The notes beneath the pieces are model-generated. The model did not search any database, was not told where the DNA came from, and saw only the letters and a list, made by a program, of their open reading frames with translations. A stretch of 64,000 nucleotides of DNA, taken from NCBI RefSeq assembly GCF_900100435.1, contig NZ_FNEX01000002.1:453832-517831 (forward strand), written 5' to 3'. Origin of the DNA: Pedobacter sp. ok626. Its GTDB lineage: Bacteria > Bacteroidota > Bacteroidia > Sphingobacteriales > Sphingobacteriaceae. Both the position numbers and the translations under genes were made by a program. Below are positions 33,795 through 43,795 of the stretch, piece by piece (position 1 is the first letter of the stretch; each line of letters opens with the position of its first letter).

Positions 33795-35324
33795 TTACCT
33801 CCAGAATTCATTTTGAACCAATAAAGAATTGCGATTGAGTACATCCTCTGCGATTGGCCAGAAGATACCATTGGTACTGATGAGCTTGTTGAACTCGGTA
33901 TTGTTCCGTTTAATCCGGTTGTAACGGACCTGATCGTACCAATTCCATCCTTCACCAATGAGCTCTCTCTTACGTTCTTTAAAAATGGCATCTATTAACC
34001 CACTGTTGGGGCCGGTATAACGGGCAAGTCCGCGTGCAAGTCGTACGTTATCCAGGGCATCAATGGCTGGTTCCACGTTTCCGATCACGGCCATAGATTC
34101 CGCATACAATAAGCTGATTTCTTCCAGACGGGTGAAAACAATTGCAGAACTGAACAAACCGAGAGAACCATCAGTTGAAGCGTTACGGATGCATTTAATT
34201 TTACTGAACACGGTGCTTGCACTTCCGAAATTCGCAAAGAAATCAGTTACAGCACGCCCTGTCAACGGGTTGATAGAAAACCGCTGGTCTTTATCTTCGT
34301 TATAGATAGACAGGATGGTTGCGTCAGGAACATAAATCTGTGGAACTGGCTTGGTCACCAATGGCGCAGCAAGCGTGAGGTCTTCAATATGGCCAACGAT
34401 ACTGGCTTCCCGATCGCTCCAGGCAAAAGGAACACCAAATATCTGCGACGGATTTTTATCATAGAAAAGACCGTCGACCTTCGAAATCCCTGCTGTTAGG
34501 GTATAACTGGCTCCGGAGCTCTGATAATACGTCAATACGAAGTTGGCGTAGCCCGAAGCATCAATGTATTTCTCATTCCATGCGGCTATATGTGCCAGGA
34601 TAGCATATGCGGATATTTTTGTTAACAATACCCCACTCCAATAGGTAGTGACTTGTCCGTAATACAATCCCGGGAAAACAGGGTCTATTACCGATCCATA
34701 TCTAAAGGGAAGATCATTCACCGCTTTTAGCAACTCACTTTCTGCATAACCCAGTACCGCTTCTTTCGGAGCACGTGCTTTCTTTTCAAAGTTCCCATCG
34801 CTGGAAGAAGTGATCAGAGGCACATCACCCCAGATGCGCGTCATGTAGAAATAGGCAAAAGCACGCAAGGCCCTCATTTGTGCGATATCTACCTGATAAT
34901 TTTTCTCCGTGTATTGCCTGTCGTTTTCCAATACTTCGTGTGCACGTTCGATGAATATGCTGGCACTATTGATCACGGCATAAAACCTGCGCCAATTGCT
35001 AAGTGACTGCACTACAGGATAGGGCGCATTTAAATTACCACCGATCACAGCCTTCAAATCAAGGCGGGAAGTAGCTTTAAAATCACCGTTTCTGAGTTCT
35101 CCATATAGCCAGTGGCCATTATTATCGGCCATTGCTGCGCGAAGCAAGCCATAAGTGCCCAGTAATGCAGAGCGGGTATCGGTAATTGATTTCCAATGGT
35201 TTTCCTCATTAACCAGGTGAGAAGAAGGAACGTCCAGCTGTTTATTACATCCAGACCCCAATAATCCTATGATCATTACTACCGTAAGGACGCGAAAGGG
35301 GATAGTTATTTTAGTAAACATCAT
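33795..35324 (-). CDS. SusD/RagB-family surface glycan-binding lipoprotein 1
   Basis: A 509-residue SusD-family lipoprotein (lipobox LLGSGC, Cys26). Family features include NEENHWKSITDTRSALLGTY, AQMRALRAFAYFYMTRIWGD and FKERKRELIGEGWNWYDQVR near the end, followed by WPIAEDVLNRN. It lies 8 bp after SusC1. It should form a surface complex with that receptor. Confidence 0.93.
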   Translation of the reverse strand: MMFTKITIPFRVLTVVMIIGLLGSGCNKQLDVPSSHLVNEENHWKSITDTRSALLGTYGLLRAAMADNNGHWLYGELRNGDFKATSRLDLKAVIGGNLNAPYPVVQSLSNWRRFYAVINSASIFIERAHEVLENDRQYTEKNYQVDIAQMRALRAFAYFYMTRIWGDVPLITSSSDGNFEKKARAPKEAVLGYAESELLKAVNDLPFRYGSVIDPVFPGLYYGQVTTYWSGVLLTKISAYAILAHIAAWNEKYIDASGYANFVLTYYQSSGASYTLTAGISKVDGLFYDKNPSQIFGVPFAWSDREASIVGHIEDLTLAAPLVTKPVPQIYVPDATILSIYNEDKDQRFSINPLTGRAVTDFFANFGSASTVFSKIKCIRNASTDGSLGLFSSAIVFTRLEEISLLYAESMAVIGNVEPAIDALDNVRLARGLARYTGPNSGLIDAIFKERKRELIGEGWNWYDQVRYNRIKRNNTEFNKLISTNGIFWPIAEDVLNRNSLLVQNEFWR

Positions 35325-35332
35325 ATCTTTTT

Positions 35333-38314
35333 CTATAAATCGATTTTAAAACCTAGTGTATATGTTCTTGGAATAGATAATCCATAGCCTGAATCGATCC
35401 CGGTATAACCAACCAATTCAGGGTCGCCACCTGTATAAGGAGAAATTGTAAACAGGTTTGTTGCGGTTACATATACCAGAAACCTGTGCTGCGTGCTCCT
35501 ATCTTTGTTAAGAAAACTCATTCCGGCAAAATCATAGCCGAGGGAAAGGGATCTTAATTTCAGGAAGGATCCGTTTTCAATGAAAATATCCTGGTCAGCA
35601 CGATAGGCTTGCACGGCACTCCATGGATTGTAAACCGGATAGCTTGCGGCATTAAGGTCTTTTTTCCAGAAAGTAATTTCATCTATCGAAGAAATATCAT
35701 TCTGGCCACCCCTATTAATAAAATCAAAACGATTGGCGGCAGCCTGGTTCAGGATATTACGGCCCAAAGCGAAATACAGGTTAAAGTCGAGACTGAACTT
35801 GCGATAAGTAAAGTTATTGGCGAAGTTTCCTGTTAATTTTGGTATATAGTTACCCAATGCAACTTTATCCCGTTCATTTATGGTATAATCTCCGTTCAAA
35901 TCTTTCCAGCGAGGATCTCCGCCTTTAAATGCGAGTCCTTTGTAATTCAGGATCTGATAGTTTTGAGGGTTTACTGGTACATCAGCGTCAGTTTGGAATG
36001 CCTCACCCTGAGTTTTTAACACCCAGAACTTATCAATGGCTTCACCCACAACCAGCTTTTGGGTTCCGATTAATATTTCTGAAATACCACCGGGAAGTGC
36101 TTTCAGCTTATTCTGATTATAACTGGCATTTACATTAGCCATCCAGTTAAATTGATCTTTCCTGCCTTTAAATATACTGGCTTGCAACATCAGTTCTACA
36201 CCGCTATTATTTACATCCATTCCACTTTGATAGGAAGAAGTATAGCCTGACTCTGCTATAACCGGCATTGCCAATAACATGCGGTTATTATTTTTGCTAT
36301 ATAGCTCTAACCTTGCCTGAATCCTGCTATTGAGAAAGCCTGCATTCACACCAATATTGGTTTCCTGTACATAAGACCAGGGAATATCATAACCCACCCA
36401 ACCTGCAGTATATGGCCTCGATAAGGTACCAAATCCTGCATAAGAATAGAAAGCTGGGTTGGCAGACCAGCCCAAATCTACAGTGTACTGTGGCCCGGCA
36501 GCAAATCTGTCGTTCAATAACAGGTTACCTATCCGGCTCCAGGATGCCGTTACTGAAAGTGATGAAATGGCCGATTTGTCCTGAGGCAATATTTTATTAA
36601 AATTGTATTCAGCATTAACAATTGGTGAAATGAACCATCTTGCGCTTGGTTGCATATTAGAGGAGCCATCCGTTCTTGCTACTGCGGTTAAAGACAATTC
36701 ATCGTTATAATTATACTCCGCTTTGGCGAACAGAGAACTTAGATTTGCTTTTTGTCGGTCTGTAAAACGAAACACAATAAAGTCTTTAGGCAATAAGTAA
36801 TCTGACTCTTTTGAATTCCCGTTTACCACATTAATCCTGATGTAATCACTTGATCCTTTATAACCGTAGGCATAATTGTAACGATTAAAATCTGATTGAA
36901 AAGAATGTCCGGCTTCCAGGTTTAATTTGTGTTTTTCATTAAAATCGTGTTTATAACTAACAGAATTCTCGATAACCACACGTTGGTTATAGCCATAATA
37001 ATTAGAGACATAATTGTTCCCGTCGAGCATGGTGGACGGAAAAAACACATCACGCGTGCTTTCATTATAGTCGAAGCCTACACGCGAAGTGAAATCCAGT
37101 TTCTTAAATTTCGCTGATAAGGAGAAATATCCCTGAATAGCACTGTTTTTATTGTCATCAAATGACTTGGCCTGATATTCATTTAACAAATTGCCATAGA
37201 TGATCTTATTCGGTGCAATCGGACTTGTTAAATCCGGGATATACTGCATTTCCGAGAAACGATCCCGAAATGACCTGTTCCGGTCACGTTCCAGTCTTGT
37301 TGCATTGATCATACTGGAAACCGTTAACCATGGCAATGGCAACATATTGATGAAGAAAGAAGCATTATACTTGTCCAGTTTGGTGTCATCCGCATTACCG
37401 GATGTGCTTGTGTTTCCTCCGAAAAACCGAAAATTTGAGCGGTTTGTCCCGCCGGTTATACTGGCGTTTACGGAGCGTACAGGGCTTGTTTTATAATACA
37501 AATCTGTCCAGTTAGAAGGACCATAATAATTTTCATTGGTTGCATCTCTTAAATAAGCCGGATAATTATCCATATCGGCAGGACTGGCAAATTTCTGATA
37601 GAACGGCATTCTGAAAGTGCTTTCATCCTGTGCATTGGTGGTCGTCAGGTTATCCTTCTGGGCCATCCCAAAATAGCTGTTCACACTAATCTGCTTCATA
37701 CCTGCCTGAGCATTCTTGGTCGTAATCAAAATAGCTCCGTTAGCGGCCCTGGGGCCGTAAATAGCGGCAGCAGCTCCTCCTTTAACTACGTTGATGGACT
37801 CAATATTGTCCATATCAATGGTAGCCAGCAGGTTTGTCGCAGTTCCTATAGGCGCATAGTCAAACTTCTGGACATCGAACATAAAAGGGTTGTCCTGTAT
37901 CAGCGGAATACCGTTAACATATACCTGCGGCTGTACCTGATAAATATCTTTTCTGGAAAGCAGTGGCATCGAAAGTCCCCTTATCAGTAGGCTTTGCTCT
38001 GTAGTACCAGGTTCACCGTTTGTTTCCTGCACATATACTCCTGCGGCATTTCCTTTCAGGACTTGTTGAAGGGAAACGAATGGATACATGGCGATCTTCT
38101 TAACATTTAATGAGTCGACATTTCTTATGGAGACAAATCGCCTTAGTTCTACAATTCCTGAATCCTTTGCCACGGTGTCCTGTAAGGAATTCTTTGCTGT
38201 GGTATCCTGAAAAACGGCACTATATCCACTTAGCGGAAAACCAAGACCAACAAGAAAAAAAGACACAAGGATCCATTGACAATTCATGTGTTTAATAATT
38301 CGGGTATTTCTCAT
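35333..38314 (-). CDS. SusC/RagA-family TonB-dependent receptor 1
   Basis: A 993-residue receptor, first gene of the locus. The signal peptide covers about residues 1-33. The plug follows almost directly (VSLQQVLKGNAAGVYVQ, SLLIRGLSMP, QVYVNGIPLIQDNP, VVKGGAAAAIYGPRAANGAI), with no carboxypeptidase-regulatory or STN domain in front, unlike SusC2 and SusC3 here. The barrel ends TLGFKIDL. An ATG nine codons in is an alternative start. Expression is probably driven from the 490-bp gap shared with the divergent regulator. Confidence 0.94.
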   Translation of the reverse strand: MRNTRIIKHMNCQWILVSFFLVGLGFPLSGYSAVFQDTTAKNSLQDTVAKDSGIVELRRFVSIRNVDSLNVKKIAMYPFVSLQQVLKGNAAGVYVQETNGEPGTTEQSLLIRGLSMPLLSRKDIYQVQPQVYVNGIPLIQDNPFMFDVQKFDYAPIGTATNLLATIDMDNIESINVVKGGAAAAIYGPRAANGAILITTKNAQAGMKQISVNSYFGMAQKDNLTTTNAQDESTFRMPFYQKFASPADMDNYPAYLRDATNENYYGPSNWTDLYYKTSPVRSVNASITGGTNRSNFRFFGGNTSTSGNADDTKLDKYNASFFINMLPLPWLTVSSMINATRLERDRNRSFRDRFSEMQYIPDLTSPIAPNKIIYGNLLNEYQAKSFDDNKNSAIQGYFSLSAKFKKLDFTSRVGFDYNESTRDVFFPSTMLDGNNYVSNYYGYNQRVVIENSVSYKHDFNEKHKLNLEAGHSFQSDFNRYNYAYGYKGSSDYIRINVVNGNSKESDYLLPKDFIVFRFTDRQKANLSSLFAKAEYNYNDELSLTAVARTDGSSNMQPSARWFISPIVNAEYNFNKILPQDKSAISSLSVTASWSRIGNLLLNDRFAAGPQYTVDLGWSANPAFYSYAGFGTLSRPYTAGWVGYDIPWSYVQETNIGVNAGFLNSRIQARLELYSKNNNRMLLAMPVIAESGYTSSYQSGMDVNNSGVELMLQASIFKGRKDQFNWMANVNASYNQNKLKALPGGISEILIGTQKLVVGEAIDKFWVLKTQGEAFQTDADVPVNPQNYQILNYKGLAFKGGDPRWKDLNGDYTINERDKVALGNYIPKLTGNFANNFTYRKFSLDFNLYFALGRNILNQAAANRFDFINRGGQNDISSIDEITFWKKDLNAASYPVYNPWSAVQAYRADQDIFIENGSFLKLRSLSLGYDFAGMSFLNKDRSTQHRFLVYVTATNLFTISPYTGGDPELVGYTGIDSGYGLSIPRTYTLGFKIDL

Positions 38315-38804
38315 CCGTTATTTTGTTTTTTAATGGTTCTTATGGGCTTGGATGCCCGGTTTATTCAATTGCAGTTGTTAAAGTATAATGCGCTGAATAA
38401 ATCATACAGCAATCATACGTCCAGCTGTCAGGTCATTTGTCTGCAGCAACCGCTAACTTGTAAGTGATGAAATGTTATTAATTGGTTAGTAGTTTGGTAA
38501 GGTTAAGTCTAAAGACTTATAGGTTTAGTCAAATTTTATTCATACGTGTTTGGTTTAGTGTTTGGTTGTTTTTGTCTTAACATTATATACATATTATTCG
38601 CTGGTTAGGGCTTTATGGTCTGGTATGAGCTAAATATGATTTAGTATACCGCCTTTAGAATATTACATTGTTCAGACAGTCAAAGCTGTAATATTATTTG
38701 TCCAAAAAAGATGAATATTCTAAAAAAAAGGGTAGAAAAATCATTAACAATAGCAGATATTTCTATCTTTAGCGCTGATAAATAGACAATAACAGGGAAT
38801 TCTT
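38315..38804. promoter_or_regulatory. Divergent control region between SusC1 and the hybrid regulator
   Basis: This is 490 bp of AT-rich non-coding DNA holding the leaders of two divergent transcripts. Two clear inverted repeats stand out: TAAGTCT-AA-AGACTTA (38504-38519) and AATATTACA-19 nt-TGTAATATT (38659-38695). They are candidate operators for the AraC-type output domain of the regulator. I found no full TAnnTTTG/TTG pair in either direction; TATCTTTA (38764-38771) is the nearest -7 for the regulator. Weak promoters that need an activator would fit such a locus. No convincing gene lies here. Confidence 0.55.
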
Positions 38805-41800
38805 ATGAAGATTACTAAATGGAAACTGATTAATTTGTGCTTTTCCATTGCCGTATTTTTTCATCCCGCCCAAGCCCAGCATCCACTTTCTTTTAGCAAC
38901 TATACAATTGAAAATGGGTTGTCGCAAAACTCCGTGATATCGGTTACTCAGGATAAATCGGACTTTATGTGGTTCGGTACACGGCAGGGCCTAAACCGAT
39001 ATGATGGCCACCAGTTTAAAAGCTATATCAATCATCCGGCAGACCGAAGCAGTCTGTCCAATAATGAAGTTCAAACTTTATTGACTGATGCTGGAGGAAC
39101 CCTATGGGTGGGAACAGCGAATGGACTAAATAGATATGATTCCGGATCCGACACTTTTACTCAGATCCCAACTCGTTCAAAGCAAGGCCTAAGCCAAGGT
39201 GGTATTGAATGCCTTTATGAAGACTCCGATAAAAATTTATGGGTGGGAACTTTAGGCGGGCTTAACCTATTAACGGACAAAAACAAGAACACTTTTAAGT
39301 CTTTCAAGTTTAAGGGAATAAAGGATGATGGTGTTGAAGGCATCTACGCCATTTTTAAAGATACTCGTGGCAACCTCTGGATTGGAACCGGTAACGGATT
39401 GTTGTGTATGCGCCTAAAAAATGGTCACTACAAATACGAGCGGTTTAAGTACGACCCGGGAAATAAATCTGGAATTAGCTCTAACTACATCACCTGCATC
39501 AATACCGATGCCCAAAACAATTTATGGATAGGAACAGGTAATGGAGTGTGTCTGTATAATTATTCGACCAAATCTTTTACCGTTTATAGTCATGATAATA
39601 ATGATCCCAACTCTATTGTACACAATGACGTTAGGACAATAACGAAAGATAAGCAAGGCATGCTCTGGATTGGTACTCAAGAAGGCTTAAGTATTTTAGA
39701 TCCGGTAAGTAAAAAATTTACTAATTACCAGCATGATCCGGAGTTAAAAAACAGCATCAGTCACAATTCTGTGCATAGTATATACCAGGACATTAACCAA
39801 ACCATGTGGGTAGGTACCTATTTTGGCGGCGTTAATTACAGTCACCAGATTGCGACAAGGTTTAAAGCTTATCAGAATAGCAAATTAAAATCTAGTATCA
39901 GTAGCAACATCCTCAGTTCTATTGTGGAGGATGAGCACAACAACCTTTGGATCGCAACAGAAGGTGGGGGTCTAGATTACCTTGACAGAAAGACCAATAC
40001 CTACAGAAGCTACAAAACAGACCCTAATGATCCGACCAGTATCACCTCTAACCTGATTAAAATCATGTGCAAAGAGAATTCGGGCAAGGCTGAGCTGATT
40101 ATTGGGACGCATTATGGTGGACTAAATATTTTTAATCCTAAAACAGGAAAGTTTAAACGCATTATCAATGTAAAAGACGCTAAAAACTCTCCCGGCACTG
40201 CCGAAATTGTGGCTTTGCGCCAGGATAGTTATGGCACGATATGGATTGGCTCTCAAAATGGGCTATCCATTTTAAGGAGACAGCATGGAATTTTCCCCGA
40301 TCACACAACAAAAAGTGTTCTAGAGAAGTACCTAAAAAAAAAAAGGGGTGTACAGGTGCTTTTTGAGGATCAAAAGAAAAATCTTTGGCTAGGAACATCT
40401 GCCGGTTTATATCGATATAATTTTAGCACCAGACTTCTGAGTCATTTTACCAAGAATGAGAATGATAGCACCAGGCTAAAATCTGATTATATCAATTGTG
40501 TGGTTCAAACTGCTAAGGGTTTGATCTGTGTGGGTACTTATTTTGGGGGTATCAGTATATATAACGAGCAGACAAACCATTTTAAGACCTATATGGAAGC
40601 GGACGGTTTGGCCAATAACAACGTAGTTGGTATTGTTGAGGATGATGCCGGCAATTTGTGGATCAGCACGGCCAATGGCTTATCTCAGTTAAATTTAACC
40701 GCCGGAAAATTTAGAAATTATACAAAGAGTGATGGACTGGCAGGGAATGAATTTAATGCCCGGTCCTATTTTAAAGATAGTAAAGGTGAGATCTTTTTAG
40801 GTGGACTAAATGGTCTAAGTTCTTTTCATCCTAAGGAAATTGAAACGAATAACTATAAGGCCCCGCTTGTTTTTACGGGCTTAAAACTATTTAATCAACC
40901 TGTAGAAGTTGCTGGGCCTGATGGGCTTTTAAAGGAACAGATTCTCATTACGAAAGAAATCACCTTTAAACATGATCAAAACCACTTTACCTTAGGCTTT
41001 GCGCTATTAAATTACATCAAGCCAGACAAAAATAAATATGCCTACAAATTAGAAGGCTATGATGATCAATGGAACTATACCGACAACCCAAGCGCCATTT
41101 ATACAAACTTACCTTCGGGGAACTATCATTTTATAGTTAAAGGTATAAATAATGACGGCATAGCTGGGAGTAACCAGGCCAGTGTCAAAATAAAGATCCT
41201 GCCACCAATATGGGCCAGCTGGTGGGCATACCTACTTTATGCGCTTGTATTTTCTGTCATCTTATTCCTTACAGTAAGGTATCTTTTTATCCGGGCATTA
41301 CTCAAAAGGTCGGAAGATGTACAAAAGATGAAATTGAATTTCTTCACCTATGTATCTCATGAAATACGTACTCCCCTAACCTTGATTCTTGGCCCGCTTG
41401 AACATCTACTAAAGACAACTAAGGATAATCCTGAAATCAACAAGCAGGTACTTCCTATTAAAAATAACGCAGATCGACTAATGAGGCTCGTCACAGAGCT
41501 AATGGACTTTAGAAAGGCTGAGACCGGTCATTTAAAATTACATATTGCCAGTGGCAATATTATTGAGTTTACGCAGGAGATTTTCCATGCTTTCCAGCAT
41601 CTGGCTGATACGCGAAATATTCATTATACGTTTGAGTACAAACAGGAGTACATTGAGCTCTATTTTGACAAGGTTCAGTTGGAGAAAGTGCTGTTTAATT
41701 TGCTCTCTAACGCTTTTAAATTTACTAAAGACCATGGCAGCATAACGGTTTCCATCGAAGAAAAGCTGCAAGAAGTAATCCTAAAAGTAAGAGATAATGG

Positions 41801-42896
41801 AAAAGGTATCCCACAGGAGAGTCAGCAAAAGTTGTTTAGCGACTTCTTTCAGGTTGATGAGCAAGGATCGGGGCATATTGGCTCTGGTATTGGTCTGGCA
41901 CTATCCAAAAGCATCGTTGAATCGCATCACGGAAGTATAGGAATTGAGAGTAGTCCAGCAACAGCAGTTCAACCCGGTGACACTTGCTTTACCTTAACGC
42001 TTAAAAAGGGCAAGAGTCATTTTAAAAACATTGAGTTAATAGATACTCAATATCACCATTCAGGAAGTACGATTTATACCGTGCCTGCGGCTGTTGATAC
42101 AGTTGAGCTTGAAACAAAAGTTACAGCAACAGAAACGATTCTAATCGTTGAGGACAATCCAGAGATCAGGCAAATGCTAATGGGCCTATTGGGGACCGAT
42201 TATCGGGTTAGTGAGTGTGGGGATGGATTGGATGGTTGGGAGACGGCCACTGAATTACTCCCAGATTTGATCATTTGCGATGTGATGATGCCAGTAATGG
42301 ATGGACTTGAACTCTGCAAAAAGTTAAAAACGGATGAGCGTACCAGCCATATCCCTGTGATTTTATTAACGGCCAAATCATCTCAGATGCATCAGGTAGA
42401 CGGATTGGAGACTGGCGCCGATTGTTATATCACCAAGCCTTTCAATATTGATTTATTAAAGCTAAACATCAGAAACCTACTTCAATCAAGGGCAACGATG
42501 CGACAGAAGTTTAGTAAAGAGGTTAGCCTGCAGCCTCAAAACATTACGGTTAGCACGGTAGAGCATACTTTTATGATTAAAATCGTGCAGTATATAGAGG
42601 ACCATATGTCTGACCAGGATTTTAGTGTTCCAGAGTTGGCCACCAATATTGGCATGAGTCAGCCTGTATTGTATAAAAAAATAAGAGCGATTACAGATTT
42701 GTCTGTGAATGACTTTATAAAAACCATTCGGTTAAAAAAAGCGGCCCAACTCCTCGCTCAAAAAACTTACAATGTATCCGAAGTCTCGTACCTGGTAGGG
42801 TTTAATGATCCGAAATACTTTAGCCGTGAATTCAGAAAACAGTTTGGCCATACGCCTAAGGCCTATGTAAGCAGTTTAACAACGCAACAATTATAG
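38805..42896 (+). CDS. Hybrid two-component system regulator (sensor kinase plus AraC response regulator)
   Basis: A 1363-residue single-chain sensor and transcription factor. It has a signal peptide (1-24), then many two-component-propeller repeats (about 30-690, e.g. LWVGTANGLNRYD, LWIGTGNGVCLYN), a Y_Y_Y domain (about 735-800) and one transmembrane helix (about 805-828). Next are the histidine kinase with phospho-acceptor His852 (YVSHEIRTPLTLI), an ATPase domain (NAFKFTK, VRDNGKGIP, GSGIGLALS), a receiver with Asp1159 (IICDVMMPVMDG), and a C-terminal AraC helix-turn-helix (about 1262-1358). The family senses oligosaccharides in the periplasm and activates the adjacent utilisation operon. 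Divergent placement next to SusC1 identifies its target. Confidence 0.96.
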   Translation: MKITKWKLINLCFSIAVFFHPAQAQHPLSFSNYTIENGLSQNSVISVTQDKSDFMWFGTRQGLNRYDGHQFKSYINHPADRSSLSNNEVQTLLTDAGGTLWVGTANGLNRYDSGSDTFTQIPTRSKQGLSQGGIECLYEDSDKNLWVGTLGGLNLLTDKNKNTFKSFKFKGIKDDGVEGIYAIFKDTRGNLWIGTGNGLLCMRLKNGHYKYERFKYDPGNKSGISSNYITCINTDAQNNLWIGTGNGVCLYNYSTKSFTVYSHDNNDPNSIVHNDVRTITKDKQGMLWIGTQEGLSILDPVSKKFTNYQHDPELKNSISHNSVHSIYQDINQTMWVGTYFGGVNYSHQIATRFKAYQNSKLKSSISSNILSSIVEDEHNNLWIATEGGGLDYLDRKTNTYRSYKTDPNDPTSITSNLIKIMCKENSGKAELIIGTHYGGLNIFNPKTGKFKRIINVKDAKNSPGTAEIVALRQDSYGTIWIGSQNGLSILRRQHGIFPDHTTKSVLEKYLKKKRGVQVLFEDQKKNLWLGTSAGLYRYNFSTRLLSHFTKNENDSTRLKSDYINCVVQTAKGLICVGTYFGGISIYNEQTNHFKTYMEADGLANNNVVGIVEDDAGNLWISTANGLSQLNLTAGKFRNYTKSDGLAGNEFNARSYFKDSKGEIFLGGLNGLSSFHPKEIETNNYKAPLVFTGLKLFNQPVEVAGPDGLLKEQILITKEITFKHDQNHFTLGFALLNYIKPDKNKYAYKLEGYDDQWNYTDNPSAIYTNLPSGNYHFIVKGINNDGIAGSNQASVKIKILPPIWASWWAYLLYALVFSVILFLTVRYLFIRALLKRSEDVQKMKLNFFTYVSHEIRTPLTLILGPLEHLLKTTKDNPEINKQVLPIKNNADRLMRLVTELMDFRKAETGHLKLHIASGNIIEFTQEIFHAFQHLADTRNIHYTFEYKQEYIELYFDKVQLEKVLFNLLSNAFKFTKDHGSITVSIEEKLQEVILKVRDNGKGIPQESQQKLFSDFFQVDEQGSGHIGSGIGLALSKSIVESHHGSIGIESSPATAVQPGDTCFTLTLKKGKSHFKNIELIDTQYHHSGSTIYTVPAAVDTVELETKVTATETILIVEDNPEIRQMLMGLLGTDYRVSECGDGLDGWETATELLPDLIICDVMMPVMDGLELCKKLKTDERTSHIPVILLTAKSSQMHQVDGLETGADCYITKPFNIDLLKLNIRNLLQSRATMRQKFSKEVSLQPQNITVSTVEHTFMIKIVQYIEDHMSDQDFSVPELATNIGMSQPVLYKKIRAITDLSVNDFIKTIRLKKAAQLLAQKTYNVSEVSYLVGFNDPKYFSREFRKQFGHTPKAYVSSLTTQQL

Positions 42897-43024
42897 CTTT
42901 TAAATTACCTTTTAAGGGCATATCATTATATTATTTATAATAATTCTAAATAAATTTCATAAGTCTGGATTTACTTTATAGATTAGCATAATTTTTAATC
43001 ATTCTAAATAGCTAACAAAAGAAT

Positions 43025-43735
43025 ATGAAATCATTACTACTTGCATTATTATTTACGCTAGGCACCTGTCAATTATTTGCTCATGCTTTATGGATAGAAA
43101 CAGCTTCATCAGGAAAAGCGGGACAGGCTCAGGAGGTAAAAGTATATTATGGAGAATATGCGACTAACGAACGCGAAGAAACCGCCAAATGGTACTCGGA
43201 CGTTAAAGACTTTACTTTATGGTTGACTGCTCCAGGGAAAGAAAAAGTTAAACTGGGTACTACTCCAGGACCTAATTTTTACAGCGCGAGCTTTGCTCCT
43301 GAAGGAAATGGCCAATTTGTAATAACGGTTAGCCATGAAGCAAAAGAACTTGGAGGTACTACAAAATATGAATTTATAGCCGCTGCCATTGTAACAGTTG
43401 GTAAACCAGGTGCCATAAATGTTGCCGCGATTCCAGTATCTCTGAAAGTGCATACTGCTGAGGCCAAAACTTACAAGGTTAATTCTCCTGTACAAATAAA
43501 AGCGGTAGCGAATGGTAAGCCACTAGCTAAGACAACAGTATCGGTATTTTCTCCTGAAGGCTGGAGCAAAGAGGTAACAACTGATGAAAACGGACTGATA
43601 ACTTTTAGCCCAATCTGGCCAGGAAGATATGTTCTTGAAGTATCAGCTCGTGAAAAAACTGAAGGCACACATAATGGCAAAGCCTATACTGCTGCATGGC
43701 AAGGAGCTACTTCAAGTTTTGAGGTCAGCAAATAG
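43025..43735 (+). CDS. DUF4198-like periplasmic protein with possible N-terminal histidine
   Basis: A 236-residue secreted protein. The signal peptide probably ends LFA before HALWIETASS, which would place His20 at the mature N-terminus. The first half resembles DUF4198/NikM-like proteins (AHALWIE, GQAQEVKVYYGEYA) and the second half is a carboxypeptidase-regulatory-like beta-sandwich (KPLAKTTVSVFSPEGWSKEV, TTDENGLITFSPIWPGRYVL). Related proteins are associated with metal (nickel/cobalt) uptake, but no transport genes are beside it. It stands alone between the regulator and a bidirectional terminator. Confidence 0.72.
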   Translation: MKSLLLALLFTLGTCQLFAHALWIETASSGKAGQAQEVKVYYGEYATNEREETAKWYSDVKDFTLWLTAPGKEKVKLGTTPGPNFYSASFAPEGNGQFVITVSHEAKELGGTTKYEFIAAAIVTVGKPGAINVAAIPVSLKVHTAEAKTYKVNSPVQIKAVANGKPLAKTTVSVFSPEGWSKEVTTDENGLITFSPIWPGRYVLEVSAREKTEGTHNGKAYTAAWQGATSSFEVSK

Positions 43736-43746
43736 CATTAAGTCCT

Positions 43747-43795
43747 GCCTGCACACATACTTTGGTTAGAGTGTGTGCAGTGCAGGCGCTAATTT
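43747..43795. terminator. Bidirectional terminator between converging genes
   Basis: GCCTGCACACATAC (43747-43760) pairs with GTGTGTGCAGTGCAGGC (43771-43787) with small bulges and a 10-nt loop; TAATTTTT follows on the plus strand. It separates the DUF4198-like gene from the end of the large minus-strand operon. Confidence 0.7.

Noticed and set aside
33788..33991. N-terminal extension of fasciclin lipoprotein 1
   Set aside because: It is out of frame over the conserved end of SusD1; the inner ATG starts a typical lipoprotein signal.
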